64,000 nucleotides of DNA from positions 21,851 to 85,850 of the forward strand of contig NZ_JAQPPK010000024.1 in the NCBI RefSeq assembly GCF_029952445.1, read 5' to 3'. The stretch comes from Paenarthrobacter nitroguajacolicus (GTDB taxonomy: Bacteria; Actinomycetota; Actinomycetes; Actinomycetales; Micrococcaceae). Position numbers and translations under genes: made by a program. Below the pieces are notes generated by a model. The model was not told where the DNA came from. It was given only the letters and a program-made list of their open reading frames with translations, and ran no database searches. This document shows, piece by piece, positions 43,145 through 52,069 of the stretch (the stretch's first letter is position 1; each line of letters opens with the position of its first letter).

Positions 43145-43735
43145 ATGGGTATCATTTCTTCCGGTTTTCGCGGGCGGCGGTCGGCGAATCCTGGCTTGCC
43201 TCCCGGGCAGCATGAAACTCAGGACTTTCCGGTCCTGACGGCGGGGCCGGCTCCTTTGATTCCCATTGATGAATGGGAATTCTTCATCGCCGCAGAGAAT
43301 GGCCAGCGGCTTTCCTGGTCCTGGACTGAATTCATGTCCTTGCCTCAGGAGGAAATCACCAAGGACATTCACTGCGTGACAAGTTGGTCAAAACTGGAAA
43401 CAACGTGGCGTGGAGTTTCATTGGACACCCTGTTCGAAAACGTGGACACCACCAAGGACTTCGCTACTGCCCATTCTTTCGGCGGCTATACCACCAATGT
43501 TCCATTGTGGGATCTCCTGGGTGGCAAGGCATGGGTGGCCTGGGAATTCGATGGCGAACCTTTGGAGCGGGCCCATGGTGGTCCGGCACGGCTTTTGATT
43601 CCACATTTGTATTTCTGGAAGAGTGCCAAGTGGATTCACGGACTGGAATTAACCGAGGATGATGTGCCCGGTTTCTGGGAATCGAACGGCTATCATCTTC
43701 ACGGGAATCCGTGGCGCGAGGAGCGGTACTCGTGA
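43145..43735 (+). CDS. Sulfite oxidase-like molybdopterin-dependent oxidoreductase
   Basis: 196 residues from ATG 43145, six bases after GGAGG; the longer frame from 42902 adds non-homologous residues. The single Oxidored_molyb domain has the Moco-ligand cysteine in KDIHCVTSWSKLETTWRGVS (near residue 80) and ends with PHLYFWKSAKWIHGLELTE. No signal peptide, so cytoplasmic or partner-exported. Short form of the YedY/sulfite oxidase family. Followed 10 bp later by a flavoreductase gene and a DUF6510 gene, a recurring actinobacterial trio. Confidence 0.88.
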   Translation: MGIISSGFRGRRSANPGLPPGQHETQDFPVLTAGPAPLIPIDEWEFFIAAENGQRLSWSWTEFMSLPQEEITKDIHCVTSWSKLETTWRGVSLDTLFENVDTTKDFATAHSFGGYTTNVPLWDLLGGKAWVAWEFDGEPLERAHGGPARLLIPHLYFWKSAKWIHGLELTEDDVPGFWESNGYHLHGNPWREERYS

Positions 43736-43745
43736 GGCTTTTACC

Positions 43746-44483
43746 GTGAGTTCCGTGTGGCGGGTCGCTGAAGTTGTGGACGGGATGCCGGAAAATGCCA
43801 CAGCGAGGACCATCAGGTTGCGGGTGGCTGGCTTGATGGGACACCTCGCCGGCCAACACATAGATGTCCGCCTCACCGCCGACGATGGGTACTCCGCCAT
43901 CCGCTCATATTCGGTTTCATCGGCAAGTCCGGACGAGCATCTGGACATCACCGTGGATGAATTGCCCGACGGCGAAGTGTCGCCTTACCTCGTCCGGGAC
44001 TTGGCGGTCGGTGACCAACTGGAGATACGAGGCCCGGTGGGTGGCTGGTTTGTCTGGCGCCCGGACAGGGTGAATGCAGTGCAACTGATCGGGGGAGGAT
44101 CCGGTGTGGTGCCACTGATGTCAATGATCCGTGCCCATCAGGCTTCGGATAACGAGTCCGCTTTCAGGCTGCTCTACTCACTGAAGTCACCCGAGACCTC
44201 CCTCTACGTCGAAGAGCTCCACAGGTTGGACCAGGAATCAGCCAAGTTGACGGTCGACTACATTTACACGCGTTCGACGCCGGAAGGTTGGCCGGCGGGA
44301 CCGGCGCGCCTTACGTCGGACACCCTTTTGGGCAGGATTCTTCCAGTGGAGGCGAGCCCGGATGTATTTGTCTGCGGCCAAACAGTGTTTGTGGAGACCG
44401 TTGCCGACTGGCTTGTGACGGCAGGCTATTCTCCGGAGTCGATTAAAACCGAGCGTTTTGGCGGGACGGGAGGTATCCGGTGA
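43746..44483 (+). CDS. FAD/NAD(P)-binding ferredoxin reductase-like protein
   Basis: 245 residues from GTG 43746 (GAGG upstream); the frame open from 43659 overlaps the preceding gene. FAD-binding IRSYSVSSA (R-x-Y-S) near residue 57, GPVGGWFVW, the NAD-binding LIGGGSGVVPLMSMI near 110 and a C-terminal CGQTVFVE. No 2Fe-2S domain. It probably passes electrons from NAD(P)H to, or accepts them from, the Moco protein encoded just upstream. Confidence 0.87.
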   Translation: MSSVWRVAEVVDGMPENATARTIRLRVAGLMGHLAGQHIDVRLTADDGYSAIRSYSVSSASPDEHLDITVDELPDGEVSPYLVRDLAVGDQLEIRGPVGGWFVWRPDRVNAVQLIGGGSGVVPLMSMIRAHQASDNESAFRLLYSLKSPETSLYVEELHRLDQESAKLTVDYIYTRSTPEGWPAGPARLTSDTLLGRILPVEASPDVFVCGQTVFVETVADWLVTAGYSPESIKTERFGGTGGIR

Positions 44484-44809
44484 ACAGCGCTGACGACTTC
44501 GCCGTCCCCGACCCCGAAGACCAGGATGTTGCATCTTTCCATGACCCAATTACGCATGTGGACGGGAATGCAGCGGCCGGCGCACTGTCCGAAGTGTTCC
44601 GCATCGACATCATTGCTGCCCTTGGACGCTGCAGGCATTGCGGCTCAGTGAGGGCTTTTGCTGAGGCCATGGTGTTCGTGGACGCACCGGGCATCGTGGT
44701 TCGGTGCCGTGACTGTCAAGGGGTGCTGCTGCGTTTAGTGGAAACCCCGACGCGATTCTGGCTGGATTTGAGTGGTCTGAACTACTTGGAGATCGACCGC
44801 GATCAATAG
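44480..44809 (+). CDS. DUF6510 family protein with a zinc-ribbon-like motif
   Basis: 109 residues from GTG 44480, overlapping the flavoreductase stop by four bases. Two C-x-x-C pairs (RCRHCG near residue 50 and RCRDCQ near 77) suggest a zinc ribbon. The family regularly follows Moco oxidoreductase-flavoreductase pairs, so a role in that electron chain, for example as assembly or docking factor, is plausible but unproven. Confidence 0.78.
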   Translation: MNSADDFAVPDPEDQDVASFHDPITHVDGNAAAGALSEVFRIDIIAALGRCRHCGSVRAFAEAMVFVDAPGIVVRCRDCQGVLLRLVETPTRFWLDLSGLNYLEIDRDQ

Positions 44810-44856
44810 GGTGCGGGGTTGGTGATGGGCCGTGCGGGCATTCGAGGCGCATCGGC

Positions 44857-45309
44857 CTAGCTTTGGATGAGGGATCCGGGCGGTCGTGGCGTGGTGATGG
44901 TGTCTGCATGGCGGTGGACGACTTTCCATTGGCCATCTTCAAGCCGGAATACAGTTGTTACCCGGAGTGGAATAGGCGTCATTTCAGTGGAGCCAGCCAC
45001 CTTGGCCCGGGCCCGTTCGATTTCGACAATGTATGCAAGGTCCGTTCCGGCGAAGTCGGAGATCCGCTCGAACGTGATGGGTTCGCCTTCTCGAAGGAGA
45101 GCTGAGGCGCGGTCCATGATGGCCTCCACCGCGCTTCGGCCGCGCCCTGGGGGTCCCAAGGGGTTGGCGAGGGTGACGTCCTCCCTTGTCGAGAACATCT
45201 TTTTCTGGGGCGCCGGGTCTCCTGTGACGAAAGCATCGAGAGCCTGGTGGTACTGATCAATGGCGTGGTTGAGCTCTGAAGGCACTTGGCCAATTTCTGT
45301 GTCGGACAT
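44857..45309 (-). CDS. SnoaL/NTF2-like protein
   Basis: 150 residues from ATG 45309, with a GGAGGAGC ribosome-binding site; the upstream extension to 45510 is rejected. NTF2-like cone fold: helices at the start (HAIDQYHQALDAFVTGD), and a C-terminal strand pair TVFRLEDGQWKVVHRHAD ending in the typical W-x-V-x-H-x-H-x-D. Functions in the family include ketosteroid isomerase-like and DUF4440 proteins; none can be assigned. It stands alone. Confidence 0.8.
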   Translation of the reverse strand: MSDTEIGQVPSELNHAIDQYHQALDAFVTGDPAPQKKMFSTREDVTLANPLGPPGRGRSAVEAIMDRASALLREGEPITFERISDFAGTDLAYIVEIERARAKVAGSTEMTPIPLRVTTVFRLEDGQWKVVHRHADTITTPRPPGSLIQS

Positions 45310-45460
45310 TGCTGCTCCTCCAGTTTTTTGCTGCTCGGACCTCTGGACGAGGCGAAGCGTGGGAGGTCGGGCCTGATAATTGGAATCGTGGCACCACCGG
45401 CCAGCTAAGTCCACCCGTCCATCGACAGAGGACCCGCAGTTCTTCGCGGAGCCACGAGAA

Positions 45461-45745
45461 CTAACTGCCCTCCTCGTCGCCCCAACGTGCCAGTGCAAGG
45501 ATCGGCTCACGCAAGGCGAGCCCGCGATCGGTCAGCGCGTACGCCCGGGTGTTATGTCGCAGGGGCAAGCGCGACAGTACGCCGGCGGCCTCGAGTTCGC
45601 GCAGGCGGGTTGCCAGCATGTTGGTCGGCACTCCGAGGTCGCGCTGGAGATCGCCGTAACGCTGTGGCCCGTCGAGCAGGCGCTCCACGATGAGCAGGGC
45701 CCACCGTGCTCCGACGATGTCGAGCGCTGCGGCGAGGTCGCTCAC
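45461..45745 (-). CDS. HxlR-family transcriptional regulator
   Basis: 94 residues, the winged helix alone: DIVGARWALLIVERLLDGPQ, RYGDLQRDLG, VPTNMLATRLRELEAAGVL, the typical HxlR sequence with G-x-x-W at the start. It has no N-terminal cysteine of the HypR redox type. Its start overlaps the VOC gene stop by four bases (45742-45745), so it is the second gene of a VOC-HxlR pair and probably represses it through the palindrome at 46156. Confidence 0.87.
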   Translation of the reverse strand: MSDLAAALDIVGARWALLIVERLLDGPQRYGDLQRDLGVPTNMLATRLRELEAAGVLSRLPLRHNTRAYALTDRGLALREPILALARWGDEEGS

Positions 45746-46155
45746 GTTGTCGGGTCGGCGTCCGGCTTCATCCAGAACGGAGAGTAGTGGTAGCCATCGG
45801 GGTCATCGAATTGGCGTTGGTACATGAAGGGGTAATCGTCGGTGTCGCCGATCCGTCCGCCGGCCGCGCCGGCGCGTTCGATGAGTTCGTCGACCGCCTC
45901 ACGGCTGCCGAGGTCGAAGGAGACCGTGACCTTGGAGGGAGTATCAGGTCCGCCGACCAGCTCCTCGGCGCCGCCGACGCTGGCGTACATTTCGCGGCTG
46001 CCGAGCATGACGTACTGCTCAGGTGCGATCGCGAAGCAAGACACATTGTGATCGGACATTTCGGTGTTGAGGGTCCAGCCGAGGGCGGTATAGAAGGCAG
46101 TGGCGCGCTCGACGTTCTCAACCGGGCAGGTGATGAAAAGGCTCATGTGGCTCAT
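45742..46155 (-). CDS. VOC-family protein (lactoylglutathione-lyase-like)
   Basis: 137 residues from ATG 46155, or 134 from ATG 46146; neither has a clear ribosome-binding site. The module SLFITCPVENVERATAFYTA LGW and the end QRQFDDPDGYHYSPFWMKP are typical of actinobacterial VOC proteins paired with HxlR regulators. The start codon is directly adjacent to a palindrome, so the transcript may be leaderless or nearly so, starting within the operator. Confidence 0.82.
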   Translation of the reverse strand: MSHMSLFITCPVENVERATAFYTALGWTLNTEMSDHNVSCFAIAPEQYVMLGSREMYASVGGAEELVGGPDTPSKVTVSFDLGSREAVDELIERAGAAGGRIGDTDDYPFMYQRQFDDPDGYHYSPFWMKPDADPTT

Positions 46156-46172
46156 ACTTGCAAAATGCAAGT
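46156..46172. promoter_or_regulatory. HxlR operator candidate, perfect 17-bp palindrome
   Basis: ACTTGCA-AAA-TGCAAGT, perfect 7-base arms, immediately before the VOC start codon. Position and symmetry fit a repressor site for the HxlR protein in the same operon. Confidence 0.65.
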
Positions 46173-46277
46173 GCAACGTCAATACCCTGCCGTTCCCGGG
46201 CATGGGCGCTTTGGGGTCAACACCGGGTCCGCTCCCAGGTAAACGTGGTTTCCGTGTCCATCCCTGGACACTGCGCG

Positions 46278-46886
46278 TTAGTGCCGGTTCGTTTCCTCCG
46301 GCTCACCAAGCGACAGCATGAGTCGGTTGGCCCAGTTGAAGAAGGCTGCGCCATGGATGACATCCGAAACCTCCAGTGCGTCGAGCCCTTCGAGCTTGAG
46401 CGCACGGATGTGCTCGGCCTTAAGCTGTGGAGGAGTCTGCGCCAGTGCCTTGGCCGCGGAGGCTATCGCGTTCCAGCGGGGGCCCAGATCAGCCGAGGCA
46501 CCTTCGTCGAGGAGCCGCTGGATGTCATCTTGCCGGCCAGAGTAGTGTGAAGCGAATCGTGCATGCACGGAGGCGCAGAAGACACAGCCGTTCTCCCGGG
46601 AGGTAGCAGCTGCGGCCAGCTCACGTTCGGCGCGTGGCAGCCCTTCCTTGGTGTTGTAGAAGATGTCCTTGTCGGTCCTGGTCCTTGCCCCCAGGATGTC
46701 AGGATCCCGGGCCAGCAGACGGAAGTAGTCGCTGGAAGCCCTGGATCGGTCCACGAGTCCCTCGTACTGGCGGTCCGAAAGGTCTTCCACAGCAGGGGCA
46801 TGCAGCCAGGGTACCCAACCAAGTTGCTCCTGAGTGAAGACCTCAGGGCGATTCAGTGCGGCGTAATTTACCACTTCGTCAGTCAT
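46278..46886 (-). CDS. CMD/alkylhydroperoxidase-domain protein
   Basis: 202 residues. The AhpD-like core contains SRENGCVFCASVHARFASHY, giving the C-x-x-C-x-x-x-H redox motif near residue 100. In AhpD this dithiol reduces peroxides; in many operons with luciferase-like monooxygenases its role is unknown. Its start overlaps the stop of the second CMD gene (46883-46886). It is the last gene of the 46278-53737 transport-monooxygenase operon. Confidence 0.82.
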   Translation of the reverse strand: MTDEVVNYAALNRPEVFTQEQLGWVPWLHAPAVEDLSDRQYEGLVDRSRASSDYFRLLARDPDILGARTRTDKDIFYNTKEGLPRAERELAAAATSRENGCVFCASVHARFASHYSGRQDDIQRLLDEGASADLGPRWNAIASAAKALAQTPPQLKAEHIRALKLEGLDALEVSDVIHGAAFFNWANRLMLSLGEPEETNRH

Positions 46887-47551
46887 GCGTTGATCCTTAC
46901 TGTTTGGGCACCTTCAACGGCTGCCGCGAACGTGGAAGAGGTTTCCTGCGCCGCATTGCCGGCCAGGAGTTCCAACCCGGCGATAACCCGGAGCTGGTAA
47001 GTCAGGAAGGCGACGAGTTGCGAGAGCGTCACGATTCCCGTGGTCGACCAGCCGGCTCGTACCAAGGCGTCCAACGCATCAGGCGACGCTTCCCGTGGCC
47101 GGAAGACCAACAAGTGGGCGTGTTCCAGTGCAACCGCCAACTTTTCTCCCAAAGCTTCCGCCAGTTTCGGCTCGGCGCTCCAGCGGAGGCCCGGTCGGTC
47201 CTCGCTGCGGAGTCCGGGCTCGCGGTACTCACCGTAGGGTCCCTGGGCTGCACCGGCAGCAGCTGCCTCATGCAACAAAGCAACCAGATCGGGGTTGAGG
47301 TCGGACGCTTCCAAAGCTTCACTGTAGAAGGCCGCGGCTGCCTGGTTGCCGTGCAGCAGCACCACAAACACGGCGACGGCGGTGCGTTCCGTCAGGCTTG
47401 CGTCTTCCAGGTGCTCGGCATGGAATAGAGCAACGTAGCTTGATTGCGTGTTGTCACGGGTAATGGGGCGTCGGTGACGCAGTACGTCCAGGGGTGAGCC
47501 TGGGTTGATCCCCAAAATAGTGTCGACGGCGTCGGGTTTGGTGGTGCTCAT
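46883..47551 (-). CDS. CMD-domain protein, redox cysteines absent
   Basis: 222 residues resembling carboxymuconolactone-decarboxylase/AhpD-like helical proteins (SLTERTAVAVFVVLLHGNQA, then a second helical repeat). Unlike its neighbour it has no cysteine at all, so it cannot use the C-x-x-C chemistry; it may be a structural or non-redox partner. Overlaps the preceding monooxygenase gene by four bases (47548-47551) and the following CMD gene by four bases. Confidence 0.75.
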   Translation of the reverse strand: MSTTKPDAVDTILGINPGSPLDVLRHRRPITRDNTQSSYVALFHAEHLEDASLTERTAVAVFVVLLHGNQAAAAFYSEALEASDLNPDLVALLHEAAAAGAAQGPYGEYREPGLRSEDRPGLRWSAEPKLAEALGEKLAVALEHAHLLVFRPREASPDALDALVRAGWSTTGIVTLSQLVAFLTYQLRVIAGLELLAGNAAQETSSTFAAAVEGAQTVRINA

Positions 47552-48597
47552 TTCTCTCCTTGCAGGGCGGGTATGAGGGCGTTGGCAGACTTCCAGCCGA
47601 GCCTCGGTACTACCTCGGTGGCCGCGAGTTCGATGGAGCGAAGAATGTGTTCGTGGGGTGGGTCGATGGAGTGGACCTGGAAGGACACGTCCGTTGCCCG
47701 CTCCAGTGAACTGTCACGGCTGAGCGATTCGACGACGTCCTCCACGGTTCCCACATGGGCATCGGTGGCCGCAATGAGGGATTCCACGTCATGGCTTTCG
47801 AAGACGTGGCCTTGGCGTTCGAAGTGCGGGACGATCCGGCGCAGTCCGGTTTCCGCGAAGTGGAGGGCGGTGGCACGGTCGTCGGCGACGAACAGCGTGC
47901 GGGAGGCCAGGATCCGAGGCGTGGCTCCGTTGGGGAGTGCCTCAAGGTAGGCGTCGATGATGGGGTTCTGCAGGTGGTCCAGCGGTGCACCCGCCAACGA
48001 TTCTTCCCGTGGCTGGGTCCGTGACAACATGAGGCCATCGCCGGAGCGGCCTGCACGTTCGCCTCCGCTGCTGGAGAAAGTGGCCTGCCACAGCCTGTCG
48101 AGCAGTTGCGGAGCCGCTGGGTAGAGGGCATTGGCCGAGGACTGAATATCCTTGCCGGCCCACGCCTCGGTGAGGAGCTGCAACTTTTCCGTGAAAATCC
48201 GACGGCGTTGGTCACTTTCGAGTCCGAACGCAGCGAAAGAGGACGCGGTGCCGCCCGTCCCCACTCCCACTTCAAGCCTGCCACCGGCGAGCAGATCCAG
48301 TACGGCAGTGTCCTCCGCCACCCGCAGCGGATCCTCCAGCGGAAGCGTGATGATTCCGGTACCGAGCCGGATGCTGGTTGTCCGGGCAGCGGCGTACGCC
48401 AGGAAGACCAGTGGGGCCGGCAGGCCGCCTTCGGCCTCGTTGAAGTGGTGTTGCGCGACCCACGCCGTATCAAAGCCCGCTTTTTCTGCGGTCTGGATTT
48501 GCTCCAAGGCCAACCTGTAACGCTCAGCCGGGCCGGCGTCGTCGAGCAGGCGCGTGAAGAAGCCGATCCGTTTGGTAGCTTCTGCTCGGTGGGTCAT
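47548..48597 (-). CDS. FMN-dependent luciferase-like monooxygenase (KPN_01858 family)
   Basis: 349 residues of the bacterial luciferase family. IGFFTRLLDDAGPAERYRLA at the start, WVAQHHFNEAEGGLPAPLVF and LDLLAGGRLEVGVGTGGT mark the subfamily usually found next to CMD proteins and oligopeptide-type transporters. Overlaps the ATPase gene upstream by four bases. Likely oxidises the compound imported by that transporter, using FMNH2 from an unlinked reductase. Substrate unknown. Confidence 0.85.
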   Translation of the reverse strand: MTHRAEATKRIGFFTRLLDDAGPAERYRLALEQIQTAEKAGFDTAWVAQHHFNEAEGGLPAPLVFLAYAAARTTSIRLGTGIITLPLEDPLRVAEDTAVLDLLAGGRLEVGVGTGGTASSFAAFGLESDQRRRIFTEKLQLLTEAWAGKDIQSSANALYPAAPQLLDRLWQATFSSSGGERAGRSGDGLMLSRTQPREESLAGAPLDHLQNPIIDAYLEALPNGATPRILASRTLFVADDRATALHFAETGLRRIVPHFERQGHVFESHDVESLIAATDAHVGTVEDVVESLSRDSSLERATDVSFQVHSIDPPHEHILRSIELAATEVVPRLGWKSANALIPALQGEK

Positions 48598-50249
48598 TGC
48601 TTCGCCTTTCGGTTGCCGGGGATCGCCTCGATCAGCTCCCGGGTGTAGTGGTGTTGGGGGTTGTCGAACACCTCGGACACGGTGCCCGTCTCTACCTGCC
48701 GGCCCGCGCTCATGACGGAAACGGTGTCTGCGATTTGCCGCACCACGGCCAGGTCATGGGTGATGAACACATAAGTTAGGTCCAGTTCGCGTTGCAGTTC
48801 TTCCAACAAGGCGAGGATCTGGGACTGGACGGTGACGTCAAGCGCCGAAACTGCCTCGTCCAGGATTAGGACCTGCGGGCGAAGGACAAGTGCCCTGGCA
48901 ATGGCCACCCGCTGGCGTTGGCCGCCGGAGAGCTCCCGTGGGTGCTTGGTCAGCAGGCTCTCCGGCAAATGGACACGGTGAAGCAGGTCCCGGACGGCCT
49001 TGACGCGGTCCTGGCGGGACACTGGTCCGAAGTTCAGCAGTGGTTCTTCAATGATCCGGGTGATCGTCTGCCGCGGATCAAGAGAGGTGAAGGGATTCTG
49101 GTAGACGAGTTGAACGTGCTTCCGGAACTGCCGGAGGCTCTTGGCATCCAATCCGGAGAGCTCGTGGCCGCTGATGGAGATGCTGCCTGAAGTGGGCCGT
49201 TGGAATCCGGCGAGGGCACGCGCGGTAGTGGTCTTCCCGGAACCGGATTCACCGACGATTGCGTGGGTGCTGCCTTGGGGAACCTGGAAGCTCACATCGT
49301 CCACGGCCCGGAACCGCTGGTTCCGCCCGGTGTCGAACTCTTGGATGAGGTTGTCGACCTGCACTGTGTTGGTGCGGCCAAGCTTGGGCGCCGGGCGGGG
49401 AACGACGGGAGAAATCGACGGCGCATCGGCCAGGAGTTGCCGTGTGTAATCGGTGGAGGGGTTCGTGAGCACCTGGGTTGTAGGGCCCTGCTCCTGGACC
49501 CGCCCGCCTTTAAGCACCACGACGCTGTCGGCACGGTCTGCCGCCACGCCGAGATCGTGCGTGACAAAAAGGACCGCTGTGCCGGTCTCGGCACGCAGGT
49601 CATCAATGAGGTCCAGAATCCGCCGTTGAACAGTGACGTCCAGTGCGCTGGTCGCTTCATCGGCGATGATCAGCTGGGGCTCAAGGGCTATGGCCGCTGC
49701 GATCAGGACGCGCTGCTTCATGCCTCCGGAGAGCTCATGGGCGTATTGCCCGGCACGGCGTTCCGGCTCCGGGATGCCCACCCGCTCCAACAGCTCGAGG
49801 ACCCTTTTTCGCCGCTTCGGCTTGGGAAGCTTGGTGTGCAGGCGCAGCACTTCCTCCACCTGGGCGCCGACGGTGAGAACCGGGTTCAACGAGCTTGTGG
49901 GATCCTGCGGGATCAGGGCGATCTTGGCGCCACGGATCGATTCCAGGCGCTTCTGGGACCAACCGGCAATGTCCGTGCCGTTCAGGAGGATGCTGCCACC
50001 GTCTACGCGGCCATTGCCGGCGAGCAATCCGATGACTGCCTGGGCCGTAGTGGATTTCCCGGAACCCGATTCACCCACCAAGGCGAGGACTTCGCCGGGC
50101 AGGATCTTCAGCGAAACCTCGTGGACCACGCGGCGGTGTTTTCGGTGCCGGTCTGCGTAGGAAACAGACAAGTTCCTAAGTTCCAGTACGGGAACGGTGT
50201 CCGGCTGCCCGGGTGCGGCCACGGCCGGATCTGTCAGAACGTCGGTCAC
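48594..50249 (-). CDS. Oligopeptide-type ABC transporter, fused double ATPase
   Basis: 551 residues from GTG 50249 with GAAAGG upstream; the longer ATG frame lies within the permease gene. Two ATPase domains: Walker A GESGSGKST/TT in each, signatures LSGGMKQRVLIAAAIAL and LSGGQRQRVAIARALVL, and the DppD/DppF-type C-terminal linker. Same fused design as 11424-13112, so both transporters in this window share a recent type. Overlaps both neighbours by four bases. Confidence 0.92.
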   Translation of the reverse strand: MTDVLTDPAVAAPGQPDTVPVLELRNLSVSYADRHRKHRRVVHEVSLKILPGEVLALVGESGSGKSTTAQAVIGLLAGNGRVDGGSILLNGTDIAGWSQKRLESIRGAKIALIPQDPTSSLNPVLTVGAQVEEVLRLHTKLPKPKRRKRVLELLERVGIPEPERRAGQYAHELSGGMKQRVLIAAAIALEPQLIIADEATSALDVTVQRRILDLIDDLRAETGTAVLFVTHDLGVAADRADSVVVLKGGRVQEQGPTTQVLTNPSTDYTRQLLADAPSISPVVPRPAPKLGRTNTVQVDNLIQEFDTGRNQRFRAVDDVSFQVPQGSTHAIVGESGSGKTTTARALAGFQRPTSGSISISGHELSGLDAKSLRQFRKHVQLVYQNPFTSLDPRQTITRIIEEPLLNFGPVSRQDRVKAVRDLLHRVHLPESLLTKHPRELSGGQRQRVAIARALVLRPQVLILDEAVSALDVTVQSQILALLEELQRELDLTYVFITHDLAVVRQIADTVSVMSAGRQVETGTVSEVFDNPQHHYTRELIEAIPGNRKAKQ

Positions 50250-51127
50250 GGGTGTACCTTTCGGATCGAATGGCTGATGCGGTTGGCGGACAAAACCACG
50301 GCAACCACCACCAGGCCCGGGTAGGTGGTCAGCCACCAGGACGTGGCCACGTAATTCCGTCCCTCCGCGATCAACAGCCCCCACTCCGGGGTGGGCGGGG
50401 GAGCGCCGTAGCCCAGAAAGCCAAGGGTGGAAATTGCCAGGATGGCACTACCGAACTGCAGCGCCACGAGTGCCAGCACAGGTCCGGCCGAGTTGGGCAG
50501 GATATGGCGCCACAACACGGCGGTGAACGTCCCACCACTACCAAAGGCAGCCTCGACAAAGTCGCTGCGGCGCACGCTCAGGACTTCGGACCGGGAGAGC
50601 CTGGCGAAACTGGCTACGGAACCGACACCCACGGCTATGGCGGCGTTCACGGTGCCAAACCCCAGGATGATGATGATGCTCAGTGATAGCAGCAAGCTGG
50701 GTATCGACAACAAAACGTCAACTATCCGCATCACCACGGCGTCGGTGATGCCGCCCAAGGACCCTGCCAGCAGCCCGAGGATGGTTCCCACCACGAGTCC
50801 AACGGCGACGGCGACCAGCGCGCCGGTGACCGAGTTGATCGAGCCGTGGATCATCCGCGATAGGAGGTCGCGGCCAAGTTCATCGGTGCCCAGCAAGTAC
50901 TCAGCGTCGGGCGGCAGGAGCTTGTCCCTTGCCTTGCCGGAGACCGGATCATGACTTGTAAAGAGTCCGGGGGCGATGGTCCACAGCGCGACGACGCCCA
51001 GGACAAGCCAGGCAAGGAGCAGCCCTGGTTGGATCCGTGGGATGGTGAAGGGCCGCTTGGCTTCCACAGGATCGGGTGTGAGTTCCTCCGCCGGGGACAC
51101 GGTTTCCTCCACAGTGGCGTGGCTCAT
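50246..51127 (-). CDS. Oligopeptide-type ABC transporter permease (DppC-like)
   Basis: 293 residues. An N-terminal cytoplasmic tail of ~35 residues precedes six membrane helices; LLGTDELGRDLLSRMIHGSI near residue 95 is the DppC hallmark. The EAA-type loop is FVEAAFGSGGTFTAVLWRHI. Start overlaps the DppB-like stop (51124-51127). Partner of the next gene in the channel. Confidence 0.9.
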   Translation of the reverse strand: MSHATVEETVSPAEELTPDPVEAKRPFTIPRIQPGLLLAWLVLGVVALWTIAPGLFTSHDPVSGKARDKLLPPDAEYLLGTDELGRDLLSRMIHGSINSVTGALVAVAVGLVVGTILGLLAGSLGGITDAVVMRIVDVLLSIPSLLLSLSIIIILGFGTVNAAIAVGVGSVASFARLSRSEVLSVRRSDFVEAAFGSGGTFTAVLWRHILPNSAGPVLALVALQFGSAILAISTLGFLGYGAPPPTPEWGLLIAEGRNYVATSWWLTTYPGLVVVAVVLSANRISHSIRKVHP

Positions 51128-52068
51128 GTGAGCGCTCCTGCCTTTCGCTTAAGCCGGGGGTCCAGCACGGGGTACAGCAGGTCCACGGCGAGGTTGACCA
51201 GAACAAAGGCCGCCGCGGCGAGGACCACCACGGCCTGCAGCACGGCCGCGTCCTGGTTGTTGACTGCCTGTTGTGTCAGTTGGCCCACGCCGTTGCGCCC
51301 AAAGACTGTTTCGGTGACCACGGCCCCGCCAATCAGTTCGCCCAGCAGGACACCAGCAATGGTCAGGGCCGGAAGCACTGCATTTCGGGCCACGTGGTGG
51401 CTCAGTACCCAGGCGTTGCTTCCGCCACGCGAACGGGCGACGGCGACAAAGGGCTGGGTGCGTACGTCGTCGATACTGCGGATCAGTACCTGCGCCAGCG
51501 GCGCCGACAAGGGGACGGCCAGCGTGGCCACGGGCAGAATCAGGCCCAGTGCCTCCGGTGGGTTGATGACGGGGATCAGCTTCAACCGGAATGAAAAGAT
51601 CTGGATCAGCACGATGCCAAGCCAAAAGACCGGCACGGAGACCAGCAGGGACGGCAGCGACTGGAGAGCGTCCCTCAGCCAGGCGAAGGGCGCGAGACTG
51701 GAGAGGAATGCGATCGCGACGGCCAGGATGACCGCTGCGAGGAAGCCCAGGCCCGCCAGTGCGAACGTCGAGGGGACGGTGGCGGCCAGTTGATCAACCA
51801 CAGGCACACCGGCCTGAACCGAGTAGCCGAGGTTGCCGGTGAGAAAGCCTCCGAGTGAGTCAAGGTACTGCAGGAACAACGGAGTATCTGCGCCATAGGA
51901 GCTGCGGATGTGCGCGATTTCCTGCGGGCTCAGACCCATGTCCGGGTTTTGGTATTTGATCAGCAGGGCATCTCCGGGCAGCGCTTGCAACAGCACAAAG
52001 GCTATGGTGAACGCTGCCCAGAGGACCAGGGCGGCCTGGCCGAATCGGTTCAGGAGGTAGCGCGGCAT
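51124..52068 (-). CDS. Oligopeptide-type ABC transporter permease (DppB-like)
   Basis: 314 residues from ATG 52068; the 35-residue extension upstream is antisense-like and lies in the binding-protein gene. Starts MPRYLLNRFGQAALVLWAAF followed by LLQALPGDALLIKYQNP, the DppB signature, and ends in LVNLAVDLLYPVLDPRLK. Six membrane helices. It begins one base after the stop of the binding-protein gene. Confidence 0.9.
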   Translation of the reverse strand: MPRYLLNRFGQAALVLWAAFTIAFVLLQALPGDALLIKYQNPDMGLSPQEIAHIRSSYGADTPLFLQYLDSLGGFLTGNLGYSVQAGVPVVDQLAATVPSTFALAGLGFLAAVILAVAIAFLSSLAPFAWLRDALQSLPSLLVSVPVFWLGIVLIQIFSFRLKLIPVINPPEALGLILPVATLAVPLSAPLAQVLIRSIDDVRTQPFVAVARSRGGSNAWVLSHHVARNAVLPALTIAGVLLGELIGGAVVTETVFGRNGVGQLTQQAVNNQDAAVLQAVVVLAAAAFVLVNLAVDLLYPVLDPRLKRKAGALT

Positions 52069-52069
52069 A

